From Sphingobacteriales bacterium (GTDB lineage: Bacteria > Bacteroidota > Bacteroidia > Chitinophagales > Chitinophagaceae), in NCBI GenBank assembly GCA_004144175.1, contig SEFT01000013.1:141416-205415 (forward strand): 64,000 bases of DNA, given 5' to 3'. Below are positions 1 to 7,949 of the stretch, piece after piece; position 1 is the stretch's first letter, and every line of letters starts with the position of its first letter. Under the pieces are notes generated by a model, which ran no database searches, was not told the DNA's origin, and worked only from the letters and a program-made list of their open reading frames with translations. A program made the translations under genes and the position numbers.

Positions 1-1014
1 TCAGACAAGAACCTGCCTTATATGGAATTTGGTAATTCCGACGATGTAAACCTGGGCCAGTGGGTACTGGCAGTAGGTTATCCGCTGACGCTGGATGCTA
101 CCGTAACGGCAGGTATCGTTAGTGCTAAAGGCCGTTCAATTGGAATTAACCGCCAGCAGTCAGCCAGCGCTATCGAGTCGTTCATCCAGACCGATGCCGC
201 TGTGAACCCCGGTAACTCGGGCGGTGCGCTGGTAAACACTTCGGGCCAGCTAATCGGCATTAACTCGGCCATCGCTTCGCCAACGGGTTCTTATGCAGGT
301 TACTCATACGCCATACCTGCGAACATTGTAAAGAAGGTGGTGAACGACATGATCAAGTTCGGATCGGTACAACGTGCATATTTGGGCATCGAATATGTTG
401 ACAGAAAACTTGCTACCCCACAATACCTTGCCAAACTAGGCATCACTAAAGAACAACTGGAGCGTACAGACGGCGTATTCATTGGCGGAATAAAAGAAGG
501 AAGCGGTGCTGCGGCAGCCGGGCTGCAACTTGGCGATGCCATTACTCATATCAACGGTAATCCAGTGGCTACAGAGCCGCAGATGCTGGAGCAGATAGCA
601 CGCCACAGGCCGGGCGATAATGTAAGCGTTACTTACTTGCGTAACGGCGCTACTAGAACAACGACCGTTCAATTAAAGAATATTCAGAATAACACAAACA
701 TTATAAAGAACAACGCAGGTGCGCGTTTATTAGGCGCTAACTTCCGCAACCTGGAAGCTGGTGAAAGGCAGAAGTATGGCGTAGAAGGTGGTGTGGTAGT
801 TACCGAGCTGGGTAACGGCAGCATCTCGCAACAGACTGATATGCGCAAGGGCTTTGTAATAACGGCGGTGAACGATGAAAACATTTCAACAGTAGACCAG
901 TTGCAACAGCTACTGGCCAGCAACCGGAAGGTGCAGATTGCAGGCTTCTACCCCGGCAGCCGCGGTATGTACTACTACGGACTGAATAATGATGGCGGCA
1001 CCAGACAGGAGTAA
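1..1014 (+). CDS. HtrA/DegP-type trypsin-like serine protease with PDZ domains (5' end outside window)
   Basis: Periplasmic protease/chaperone of the HtrA (Do) family, which degrades or refolds damaged envelope proteins. The reading frame is open to base 1, so the gene starts upstream; the first in-frame ATG (22) is internal. The visible part has the end of the trypsin fold with the nucleophile motif GNSGGAL (about residue 65-71 counted from base 22). Downstream are a first PDZ domain (YLGIEYV onward, with GVFIGGI and GDAITHING) and a second, degenerate PDZ region ([21 protein letters not shown]). The catalytic His and Asp must lie in the missing part. The gene ends 16 bases before a strong hairpin. 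Family assignment is firm; DegP, DegQ and DegS types cannot be separated from this fragment. Confidence 0.93.
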   Translation, partial: SDKNLPYMEFGNSDDVNLGQWVLAVGYPLTLDATVTAGIVSAKGRSIGINRQQSASAIESFIQTDAAVNPGNSGGALVNTSGQLIGINSAIASPTGSYAGYSYAIPANIVKKVVNDMIKFGSVQRAYLGIEYVDRKLATPQYLAKLGITKEQLERTDGVFIGGIKEGSGAAAAGLQLGDAITHINGNPVATEPQMLEQIARHRPGDNVSVTYLRNGATRTTTVQLKNIQNNTNIIKNNAGARLLGANFRNLEAGERQKYGVEGGVVVTELGNGSISQQTDMRKGFVITAVNDENISTVDQLQQLLASNRKVQIAGFYPGSRGMYYYGLNNDGGTRQE

Positions 1015-1030
1015 AGATTCGGATAAACTG

Positions 1031-1075
1031 TATAAACAAAGATGGTCTTCAATGCGAAGGCCATCTTTGTTTATA
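1031..1075. terminator. Bidirectional hairpin terminator
   Basis: A 20-bp stem (1031-1050 with 1056-1075, one G.U-type mismatch) and a 5-base loop lie between the protease gene and the convergent gene at 1090. The A-rich and T-rich stem ends suit termination on both strands. Confidence 0.8.
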
Positions 1076-1089
1076 ACAAGTATCAGTAA

Positions 1090-1971
1090 CTACTGAATGA
1101 TAAACTCAACCGGCTTGCCGATAGCGGAACTGGCATCAATGGTATATATCATGCTGCCGCAGGTGCAAGACATTCTAGCCGTTGTAGGCGGTTCGGATCC
1201 CTCGTGTTCGGATATGAGCTTTATGCGCTCGGTACCACCCGTGAGGTTAATGGTAAATTGCTGTTTTTTATTCGTTAGTGTAAGATGGCTGAGCAGTGAT
1301 GTTTCATTGTGCATCAGTGTAATCACATCACCATCTATCTTATTGTTATCCCATAGCTCCAGAGTAGCAGTATTACCCTTACAGTTGACGGTAGTAGCAT
1401 TACCGGGTTTAATAGAGAGATAGCCCAGCTTCTGAGGTTCGGGGGCAGGCTCTATCTTGGTCGCAGCAGCATCTACGTTCTCTATCAGCTTCACCAGTGT
1501 ATCTGTCTTAGGTCCAAAGGCCATCAGCTTATCCAGTATGTCGTCCTTACTTACAAGCATTATATCGCCGCTACCGCAGCTGGTACGTCCATCTTTCATG
1601 TAGCCGGTAAACGTACCCGAAAGTATAGTAGTACCTTTGCGCTCTTTCATCTTCATCTTAGCCCGTATATAGCAAAAGCTATCCCTGTTGATCTTAGAGC
1701 GTGTCGTTATCAGCTTTGTTTCTTTAAAGGAAAACTCCTTCTTCTGCGGGTCTATATTCCCTTTTATCGCAGTTCTCGTTTGGTCAGGGCCTTGCAGGTC
1801 GGTTACAGAAAACCCTTTAAAAGTATTAGCCGAGTCTTTAAACTCTATGCGGTAAGAGTAAGGTTGCGCACCTTTTACAGTTAATGCGCCCAGGAAAATA
1901 TGGTCGCTTGTTTGGGCTAATGATAGGCCTGAATATAGGAGTGTGGATAAAATTAATGTAATGAGTTTCAC
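1090..1971 (-). CDS. Secreted protein of unknown function
   Basis: I do not recognise a family. I chose the GTG at 1971 because it gives a clean export signal: a short Lys-containing start, a hydrophobic stretch (LITLILSTLLYSGLS) and a cleavage site at LAQ. The frame runs further up to 2025 (also GTG), but that would put charged residues in front of the signal and leave only five bases to the next start. The mature protein is about 270 residues and has two parts: an N-terminal beta-rich half, and a C-terminal domain after about residue 200 with a CKGNTATLELWDNNKIDGD segment and a CTCG motif. That C-terminal pattern resembles small beta-sandwich modules of secreted Bacteroidota proteins, but this is only an impression. 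It is divergent from the TM2 gene and shares a 60-base start region with it. Confidence 0.7.
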   Translation of the reverse strand: MKLITLILSTLLYSGLSLAQTSDHIFLGALTVKGAQPYSYRIEFKDSANTFKGFSVTDLQGPDQTRTAIKGNIDPQKKEFSFKETKLITTRSKINRDSFCYIRAKMKMKERKGTTILSGTFTGYMKDGRTSCGSGDIMLVSKDDILDKLMAFGPKTDTLVKLIENVDAAATKIEPAPEPQKLGYLSIKPGNATTVNCKGNTATLELWDNNKIDGDVITLMHNETSLLSHLTLTNKKQQFTINLTGGTERIKLISEHEGSEPPTTARMSCTCGSMIYTIDASSAIGKPVEFIIQ

Positions 1972-2030
1972 CAGTTTATTTGCTTTTTTTAATTCGTTCT
2001 CTATCTTCGGCAGCAAATAAAACACATTTC

Positions 2031-2447
2031 ATGAAAAAAATCGTTACAGCATCCCTGTTTATGTTGTTCCTTGCAGTTTTTGCAGCCAACATTAGCTACT
2101 CAGCATTCCCTATTTTGTCGAAGCCTGCAACTACAACTGTAGCTAGCCAGGATGAACCTCCAACTACACCTGCTCAACAGCAAGTGAATGCTTCTAAAGA
2201 AGCGACTGCAGCTGCTCCGGCAGCACCGGCTCCTGCAAGCAGCGGAAAAAGCCAGATCATTGCGCTTATCCTTGTTCTGCTGGTAGGTGGTCTGGGTATT
2301 CACCGTTTTTACCTTGGTTACACTTGGCAAGGTGTGGTTCAATTGCTGACATTGGGTGGCTGCGGTATCTGGGCACTTATCGACTTGATACGCATTGTTA
2401 CAGGTGATCTTCAACCTAAAAATGGTTCGTACGATCAAACGCTGTAA
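2031..2447 (+). CDS. TM2 domain-containing membrane protein
   Basis: A 138-residue protein with a signal-like N-terminus (MKKIVTASLFMLFLAVFAANI), then an Ala/Pro-rich low-complexity linker (about residues 40-78). At the C-terminus is a TM2 domain: one helix (IIALILVLLVGGLGIHRFYLG), a turn, and a second helix (VVQLLTLGGCGIWALIDLIRI). The GIHRFYLG and WALIDL motifs are diagnostic. The start is the ATG at 2031, where MKK begins an export signal; the longer open frame to 1980 would overlap the divergent gene. TM2 function is not established. The DUF2752 gene follows after 50 bases, and the two families often sit together in Bacteroidota as I remember it. Confidence 0.88.
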   Translation: MKKIVTASLFMLFLAVFAANISYSAFPILSKPATTTVASQDEPPTTPAQQQVNASKEATAAAPAAPAPASSGKSQIIALILVLLVGGLGIHRFYLGYTWQGVVQLLTLGGCGIWALIDLIRIVTGDLQPKNGSYDQTL

Positions 2448-2497
2448 TTTTACAGCAACTTTAATCTCTTATAACTTTGAATAAGAAGTATTTATAC

Positions 2498-2824
2498 ATG
2501 GCCAAGGCATTAGTCTTGGCCATTTTTCCGATAGTACTGTTATGTCTACCTGCCAATTTTTTCGATACCGGGCGAGACATCTGTCTATTCACCATACTGT
2601 CCGGCTATCATTGCTGGGGATGCGGGTTGACGCGGGCTTGTATGCACCTTATACACCTTGACCTGGGCATGGCGCTTACTTACAACAAGATGGCGTTCAT
2701 CGTACTTCCGATCTTATGCGGACTTACTGTTCAGGAATTTTTCAAATCAATCAGGCAATACAAAGCTGCCACTAAAAGGGAAAAAGAAGTTGACACGGTA
2801 AGTGCAACTACAATATCTCAGTAA
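2498..2824 (+). CDS. DUF2752 small membrane protein
   Basis: About 108 residues with two or three membrane helices. The DUF2752 signature is clear: CWGCGLTRA (Cys-x-x-Cys-Gly-x-Thr-Arg) followed by a gap and YNKMAFIVLPIL. The role of the family is unknown. The ATG at 2498 is my choice. A TTG at 2477 would add seven residues (MNKKYLY), equally compatible with a membrane protein, and neither start has a good ribosome site. It is probably co-transcribed with the TM2 gene, and a hairpin follows immediately. Confidence 0.85.
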   Translation: MAKALVLAIFPIVLLCLPANFFDTGRDICLFTILSGYHCWGCGLTRACMHLIHLDLGMALTYNKMAFIVLPILCGLTVQEFFKSIRQYKAATKREKEVDTVSATTISQ

Positions 2825-2837
2825 ATAATATTCTTAA

Positions 2838-2874
2838 ATGAAAAATGGCAGGATCAAATCCTGCCATTTTTCAT
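2838..2874. terminator. Bidirectional hairpin terminator
   Basis: A perfect 17-bp stem (2838-2854 with 2858-2874) with a 3-base loop sits between convergent genes. Its right arm touches the stop codon of the asparaginase gene. The A/T-rich stem base suits termination both ways. Confidence 0.85.
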
Positions 2875-3824
2875 TATCCGTAAAATGCTATTTCTTCCCG
2901 CCCCTGCTCATTTCGCATAGCGCGGTACATACCGGCCGAGTTAAAGCTGAAACTGTGATTGCCCTGTGCATCCACCGCTATCAGGCCGCCTTCGCCGCCC
3001 ATCTTTACCAGCTTATCTTTTATTACCGTATCGCAGGCTGCTTGTAGAGACAGTCCTTTGTACTCCATCAGGCAACTTACATCATACGCTACCACTGCAC
3101 GCAGGAAGAACTCGCCATGCCCGGTGCACGATATAGCACAGGTATTATTATTGGCATAAGTACCGGCACCTACTACAGGGCTATCCCCTATCCTGCCAAA
3201 TCTTTTGTTGGTCATGCCGCCGGTAGATGTACCACCGGCAATATTACCATGCGCATCACAGGCTACCGCGCCTACTGTACCAAACTTATAGTCGGGATTA
3301 GGAGCTGTACCTTTCAGGTTATCTTCTTTATGGTCGAGCTGGTAAAAGTCACTGTCGCGTATCTCTACCCACTGGTCGTACCTCATTTTATTGAAGAAGT
3401 ATTCGTCAGGCGCCAGCTCCATGCCGCGGCTGATGGCAAACTCACCTGCACCCTTGCCGCTCAGGAATACGTGGCCTGAGTGCATCATTACTTCTTTAGC
3501 AAGTGTTATGGGGTTCTTTATATTGCGTACCCCTGCAACAGCACCCGCGCTTAGTGTTTTACCGTCCATCAGCGCTGCATCCATTTCGTGCAGCCCTTTT
3601 TTGGTAAACACTGCACCACGGCCGGCGTTGAATATGGGGTTATCTTCCAGCACTGTAATAGCCGCGACAACCGCATCTATCGACACACCACCGCTCTTCA
3701 GTACAGCATACCCCGCATTCAGTGCAGCCGACAGGCCTTCGTGATATTCCACTTCCTGTTCTTTTGTCATCATGCCGGGGTGTATATTACCTGCCCCTCC
3801 GTGTATGACCAATGTAATAGGCAT
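2874..3824 (-). CDS. Isoaspartyl peptidase / L-asparaginase (plant type, Ntn hydrolase)
   Basis: This enzyme cleaves isoaspartyl dipeptides and L-asparagine. It is made as a precursor that cuts itself to expose an N-terminal Thr. The family marks are present: IHGGAG at residues 8-13, the NPIFNAGRGA substrate region (62-71), and the autocleavage site at Gly182-Thr183 in FGTVGAVA. Further marks are GGTSTGG and SCTGHGEFF in the beta chain. The length of 316 residues is normal for the family. There is no signal peptide, so it is cytoplasmic. It lies 42 bases downstream of the phosphoribosyltransferase gene, probably in the same transcript. Equivalent to E. coli IaaA by family, not proven orthologous. 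Confidence 0.93.
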   Translation of the reverse strand: MPITLVIHGGAGNIHPGMMTKEQEVEYHEGLSAALNAGYAVLKSGGVSIDAVVAAITVLEDNPIFNAGRGAVFTKKGLHEMDAALMDGKTLSAGAVAGVRNIKNPITLAKEVMMHSGHVFLSGKGAGEFAISRGMELAPDEYFFNKMRYDQWVEIRDSDFYQLDHKEDNLKGTAPNPDYKFGTVGAVACDAHGNIAGGTSTGGMTNKRFGRIGDSPVVGAGTYANNNTCAISCTGHGEFFLRAVVAYDVSCLMEYKGLSLQAACDTVIKDKLVKMGGEGGLIAVDAQGNHSFSFNSAGMYRAMRNEQGREEIAFYG

Positions 3825-3866
3825 TATCTAAAGCTTATTTATTTTGAGTAATGATTTGTAATGTAA

Positions 3867-4367
3867 TTATTGCAGGTAGGCAGCCTTTATCTTGTCGCCT
3901 TCGGTCTCTACCTCTATATGCTCTTGCAGTGTAGTAGCTACGGTATGCCCTACTATATCGGCCGATACAGGGAAAGACTTGTGCTTGCGGTCAACCAGTA
4001 CGGCTATCATAATGCGCGTAGGCTCGTGGTTCAGCAGCGGCTTCAATCCATAGAGCAGCGTTTTACCTGAATTGGCCACATCATCTACCAGCACCACCGA
4101 GCGGCCCGTGATGTCGCCCTCAAAAGAAGGCTCTTCTGACAGCGGTTGCTTTTTGTTGATCTTCAGCGTCACTACATCTACCTGCAACGGTGATATGTCG
4201 CGCAGGTAGTTGGCGAGGTTCTGTGCTACCACTTCGCCACTGCCCTGTATGCCTGCCAGCGTTACCGAAGACTCGTTGCTGTTGTGCTCCCATATCTGGT
4301 AAGCCATACGACGCAGTTTGTGTGTGATGCGTTCGTTATCTAGTATGAGGACACGTTTCTTCTCCAT
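3867..4367 (-). CDS. Phosphoribosyltransferase, PyrR-like
   Basis: A type I phosphoribosyltransferase of 166 residues. The PRPP-binding loop is VVLVDDVANSGKT (residues 91-103). The later VLVDRKHKSFPV...DIVG stretch matches the pattern of PyrR, the bifunctional uracil phosphoribosyltransferase and pyr regulator. In Firmicutes PyrR attenuates the pyr operon, but no pyr gene is nearby and no attenuator is visible. A simple salvage enzyme is therefore equally possible. It starts 9 bases after the permease stop, so it is likely translated from the same message. Confidence 0.85.
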   Translation of the reverse strand: MEKKRVLILDNERITHKLRRMAYQIWEHNSNESSVTLAGIQGSGEVVAQNLANYLRDISPLQVDVVTLKINKKQPLSEEPSFEGDITGRSVVLVDDVANSGKTLLYGLKPLLNHEPTRIMIAVLVDRKHKSFPVSADIVGHTVATTLQEHIEVETEGDKIKAAYLQ

Positions 4368-4376
4368 TTCAGATGT

Positions 4377-5627
4377 TTAGTTTGACCTGATAGCAACAAC
4401 AGGGTCCAGCTTCGATGCCGACCTTGCCGGTATAAAGCCCGCCAGTATGCCTACCACCGCCGATATGCCTATTCCTATTGCAAAATTTTGCAATGAAAGC
4501 GTTACCGGAAAATCAAGGGCGTAAGTTAATAACAAGCTAAGTAATAACACAATTATGATCCCGATAATTCCCCCCGCGATACAGAGCGTTACCGCCTCTA
4601 CCAGGAATTCGGTAAGTATAACGCCCGGCCTCGCACCGATGGCTTTCTTTAGCCCGATGACCTTTGTCCGCTCCTTTACCGTCACGAACATGATATTGGC
4701 AATGCCGAATGCCCCAACAATAAGCGAGAAGCCCCCAATGACCGAGCCAATCAGGTTAATGGAGGCAAACATGATATCGAGCCGCTCCGATACCTGGCTT
4801 AGCTGGTTGATGGCAAAGTCGTTGCCCTGGCCCGGCCTTACTTTGCGTACCCTACGCAATGCACCCTCTACTTCATATTTTACCTCTTCGATATTGTTAC
4901 CCGTGCCAGCCTTCACTAGCAGCATCGGGTCCGTATTGAGCGATTGTACATCCATAACGGATGCAGCCATCATATATGGGTAAATGACACCTTCATCAAA
5001 ATTGAATCCAGCCATGTTTTGCCCTACCCGTTTCATAACCCCTACCACACGGAACTGTCTGCCTAGGAAAGAGACAGTTTTGCCCAGCGGATCGGTACTG
5101 CCGGGGAAAAGCTCTTTGTGAACCTCATCGCCCAATACAACAGCGTTAGCGCCGCCGTCCAGCTCCGATGGAGAGAGGTAGCGTCCGCGGGCCATCTCGA
5201 TGTTCTGTATCTTATCGAAATGACTGGTAACTGCATAGCCCCTTACGCTTTCCAGTTCCTGATCGAGGTGCTTTACGGTATTGCTGTTCTGGAAACAGAG
5301 TGTTGCAAAAGCTACGGTCGGCACCTGCGTTTCTACTGCACGTAGCTCCCTAATCGTCATGCTGGGCCTGCGCCAAAACTCCCACCATTTATATTCGCCG
5401 CCTTCATCCATCCACGGCCAGCGGCCTACGTACAGCACATCGCTGCCCAGCGACGACATCTCGGTGCGGATGTTATTCTTCATACTATCCAGCACCGTCA
5501 ACACGGCTATGATACAAAAGATACCGATGGTGATGCCCAACAGCGAAAGAAAGGTGCGCAGCTTATTGGCCCGCAGCTCAAGAAAAGCCTGGGCAATACT
5601 GGTAAGAATAACCTGCACCTTATTCAT
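4377..5627 (-). CDS. ABC transporter permease, MacB/FtsX type
   Basis: A 416-residue inner-membrane protein of the MacB-PCD plus FtsX layout. One helix at about 22-45 (KLRTFLSLLGITIGIFCIIAVL) is followed by a periplasmic domain to about residue 285. Three C-terminal helices follow, with the FtsX-like stretch VGAFGIANIMFVTVKERTKVIGLKKAIGA. Family members use an ABC ATPase and often a membrane-fusion protein to drive export of peptides, lipoproteins or drugs without transporting through the permease itself. No ATPase gene is adjacent, so the partner must be encoded elsewhere. It starts 11 bases after the stop of the barrel-protein gene upstream. Confidence 0.92.
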   Translation of the reverse strand: MNKVQVILTSIAQAFLELRANKLRTFLSLLGITIGIFCIIAVLTVLDSMKNNIRTEMSSLGSDVLYVGRWPWMDEGGEYKWWEFWRRPSMTIRELRAVETQVPTVAFATLCFQNSNTVKHLDQELESVRGYAVTSHFDKIQNIEMARGRYLSPSELDGGANAVVLGDEVHKELFPGSTDPLGKTVSFLGRQFRVVGVMKRVGQNMAGFNFDEGVIYPYMMAASVMDVQSLNTDPMLLVKAGTGNNIEEVKYEVEGALRRVRKVRPGQGNDFAINQLSQVSERLDIMFASINLIGSVIGGFSLIVGAFGIANIMFVTVKERTKVIGLKKAIGARPGVILTEFLVEAVTLCIAGGIIGIIIVLLLSLLLTYALDFPVTLSLQNFAIGIGISAVVGILAGFIPARSASKLDPVVAIRSN

Positions 5628-5638
5628 CTAGGGCAAAA

Positions 5639-6391
5639 TTACTCTTTCACAGAGATGTCGTCCACTTTTTTATTAAAATGATATTGTACGCCAATCTCTG
5701 CCTGATAGACTAATAAAGAGTGATTTCCGTTAAAAACTCTTTGTTCCGTTTTTTGTTTGTAGATGTTGGTCCGTTTATCATCCCACACTATTCTGTGTTT
5801 TAGATAACTGGTATTGGCACCAAAAGAGATGTCAATGCGTTTAGCAACAGGTATATTGAACCGGAGGCCTAGCGTCGGGAACAAAATCCCCGTGTTAAAA
5901 CCCTCAATTTCAGCTATTTCAGAATAGTTATCATTCTTCTTTTTTCTATGTACGCGCAGTATGCCTGTGGTTTCTGCTAAACCGGCATTAACTCTCAAAT
6001 ACGGATGAATATTTGTCTTATTGAGGCTAGAAAGATAGCCCAGCTCGAAACTGAATAATGCCAGGTGAACTGTCGTCGTCATATCTTCAATCGGGTATGC
6101 CAGAAAATAATTACTAGTATCATACACTTCATCGACTTTCGTACGATAGGCTGAGCGGTCAAGCGAATAGGCAAATCCGCCTGCAACTATACCTGTGGTT
6201 ATATGGTCTGTCAGGAATTTGTTAAGCCCGACGCTTCCGCCCACGCTCATTTTGCCGTCGGTCTGCATTGCTTGCTGCGTACCTGCAGATACAGGTTTAT
6301 TCAGTGTAATATTGCCGGAAACCCAAAAATGCTTCTGTGCCAATGAACTGAAACAAGGCAATAGCAGCAGACAGATAAATAGGATTCTCAT
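5639..6391 (-). CDS. Outer-membrane beta-barrel protein, paralogue A
   Basis: A 250-residue secreted protein. I chose the ATG at 6391 because it gives a standard signal peptide (MRILFICLLLLPCFSSLAQ). The mature part shows alternating beta-strand patterns ending in YQAEIGVQYHFNKK, typical of small outer-membrane barrels. It has the same length as the neighbour at 6579-7331. Matching landmarks are the LRVHRKKKNDNY-type segment, the GLRFNIP strand, DISFGANTSYLKH and the barrel end. The start codon overlaps a TGA that closes the stump of a lipoprotein gene, exactly as in the intact upstream pair. Function is unknown; it resembles general porin-like or OmpW-like barrels only in fold. Confidence 0.82.
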   Translation of the reverse strand: MRILFICLLLLPCFSSLAQKHFWVSGNITLNKPVSAGTQQAMQTDGKMSVGGSVGLNKFLTDHITTGIVAGGFAYSLDRSAYRTKVDEVYDTSNYFLAYPIEDMTTTVHLALFSFELGYLSSLNKTNIHPYLRVNAGLAETTGILRVHRKKKNDNYSEIAEIEGFNTGILFPTLGLRFNIPVAKRIDISFGANTSYLKHRIVWDDKRTNIYKQKTEQRVFNGNHSLLVYQAEIGVQYHFNKKVDDISVKE

Positions 6392-6444
6392 TTGAGTAGT
6401 TTTACGGGTGCGATTGTGGCTTCGGTATATTTGCGATGGGCGAA
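6388..6444 (-). pseudogene. 3' stump of a duplicated lipoprotein gene
   Basis: In the frame ending at TGA (6390-6388), 18 codons read F-A-H-R-K-Y-T-E-A-T-I-A-P-V-K-L-L-K. This aligns without gaps to the last 18 residues of the intact lipoprotein at 7328 (F-T-N-G-K-I-A-E-A-T-T-E-P-I-K-L-L-R). Both copies end in the same ATGA stop-start overlap with a barrel gene. A TAA precedes the match at 6445-6447, and nothing recognisable continues upstream to 6578. It is therefore the remnant of a second copy whose front was lost. Confidence 0.7.
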
Positions 6445-6578
6445 TTAATTCGCATGACATGCGCACAAGTGACCCATAAATGATCAAAGCAATAGCGGTA
6501 AACAAAAAATCTGAGTTTCATGAGAATATTATCAACAGTGCCAATTTAGCTTTGCAAGTTTTTTACTATAAACTTGAA

Positions 6579-7331
6579 TTACTTTTTAAGTGGTGGGCTG
6601 AACATCTTTTTATTGAAATGATATTGTATTCCTATCTCTGCCTGATGAATCAAAATAGCATTGTAAGTTTCAAATATCTGGTGATTGCTTTCTGTCCCAT
6701 AAATATCTACCCTTGTGTCCTTGATGTATATTTTGTGTTTTGCTTGGCTAGAATTCGCACCGATACTTAGGTCAAGTCCTTGCATTAAGGGGATATTCAA
6801 ACGGAATCCTATGGAGGGATAGAACGTTCCGGCATCGTAATTCCTCAATCGCAGATCATCATGGTAATTTGAATTCTTTTTCTTTCTATAAATGTTTAGT
6901 AGTCCACCGCCTTCAGCTATGCCAATGCCTACTCTTACATACGGATTGATTTCTACCTTACGGACATGCACCGTATACCCTACCTCCGCACTAAAAATCC
7001 AGAATGAGATGTCGGTGCTTCCTTTGGGCACGTAGAAGTTAACGAAATAATTATCGTCATCGTACAGATCCAACAGCTTATTACGGTATTCAGATGTATC
7101 AAGTGTATAAAATAGTCGCTGTAGTACTGCCCCGACAGCAATATGTTTGCCTATTGGTATAGCCGCTCTAAAACTTGCACCTGCAGCCTGTTGTTCAGTA
7201 GCTTTTAAGGAGTAACTGCTTTCTATTGGGTTTATAAAATTCCATGAAACACCAGCTCCAATTCTAAACAATTCTTGCCCCGTAGCGTTCAGGCAATATA
7301 AAATGAACAAGGATATAAAGAATGTCCTCAT
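6579..7331 (-). CDS. Outer-membrane beta-barrel protein, paralogue B
   Basis: A 250-residue secreted protein with a signal peptide (MRTFFISLFILYCLNATGQ) and a predicted barrel ending in HQAEIGIQYHFNKK. It is a clear tandem paralogue of the protein at 5639-6391. Shared segments include INPYVRVGIGIAE against IHPYLRVNAGLAE, IYRKKKNSNY against VHRKKKNDNY, and DLSIGANSSQAKHKI against DISFGANTSYLKHRI. Its ATG overlaps the stop of the upstream lipoprotein gene (ATGA), so translation is probably coupled. The lipoprotein and barrel may act together at the outer membrane; no substrate can be inferred. Confidence 0.82.
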   Translation of the reverse strand: MRTFFISLFILYCLNATGQELFRIGAGVSWNFINPIESSYSLKATEQQAAGASFRAAIPIGKHIAVGAVLQRLFYTLDTSEYRNKLLDLYDDDNYFVNFYVPKGSTDISFWIFSAEVGYTVHVRKVEINPYVRVGIGIAEGGGLLNIYRKKKNSNYHDDLRLRNYDAGTFYPSIGFRLNIPLMQGLDLSIGANSSQAKHKIYIKDTRVDIYGTESNHQIFETYNAILIHQAEIGIQYHFNKKMFSPPLKK

Positions 7332-7885
7332 CTCAATAACTTTATGGGTTCGGTGGTTGCCTCAGCTATCTTTCCGTTGGTGAATTTCAACTTTACAGTT
7401 ATTATGTGCGTTGCTGTGTCATCCGGTTTGTGCATAAGGAACAGGTCATGTTCTCGCTCTTTATTAAGCACTTTGTCATCCGGCAACACAAATAGGTCTT
7501 TCAGATTTTCGCCGGCAGCATGCGTTGCGTCAAATCGCTGATTGCTTACTATCGATACGGATTCTATTTCATCAATATACTTGTCAATTTCACAGTCAGC
7601 CTTCCTGAATGCAACAGCATTATTATTAAATGCATTTGATATAGGACTGGCACAAACGTCAGCTTGACCTCCTACTTTTAGCTGTAGCACCATTGCGTTT
7701 GATAATACTTCTCCTTTCTTAATTTCGGTACGAGCAGCGCCCGAATTGTCAAATGCTGTTAGCGACAGGCTATCCACGCTATGGCAATACGTAATTTTAT
7801 CGTCGCAACCGCAAGATTGCAATAGTGCCGACAATCCGGGTAAAAGGATCATCACCAGCATCAGCAGAAGGGTTCTTAGTTTCAT
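7328..7885 (-). CDS. Lipoprotein of unknown function
   Basis: A 185-residue protein with a lipoprotein signal: MKLRTLLLMLVMILLPG, then LLQSC with the lipidated Cys in a CGCDD context. The start is the ATG at 7885; eight more codons are open upstream but would spoil the signal. The mature protein is beta-rich with a DVCASPISNAF segment and a C-terminal HIITVKLKFTNGK strand. In outline it resembles DUF5034-type Bacteroidota lipoproteins, a weak recollection only. It leads a two-gene unit with the barrel protein, and that unit was duplicated (stump at 6388). It is divergent from the MFS gene with 64 bases between. Confidence 0.72.
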   Translation of the reverse strand: MKLRTLLLMLVMILLPGLSALLQSCGCDDKITYCHSVDSLSLTAFDNSGAARTEIKKGEVLSNAMVLQLKVGGQADVCASPISNAFNNNAVAFRKADCEIDKYIDEIESVSIVSNQRFDATHAAGENLKDLFVLPDDKVLNKEREHDLFLMHKPDDTATHIITVKLKFTNGKIAEATTEPIKLLR

Positions 7886-7949
7886 CGCTGAAATAAATAT
7901 AAGAAACACTTCGCTGTTACAAAGTAACTATTTCTGTCCCAGCCTTGGT

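Noticed and set aside
2838..3047. Plus-strand open frame after the DUF2752 gene
   Set aside because: It begins in a terminator hairpin and runs antisense to the asparaginase gene.
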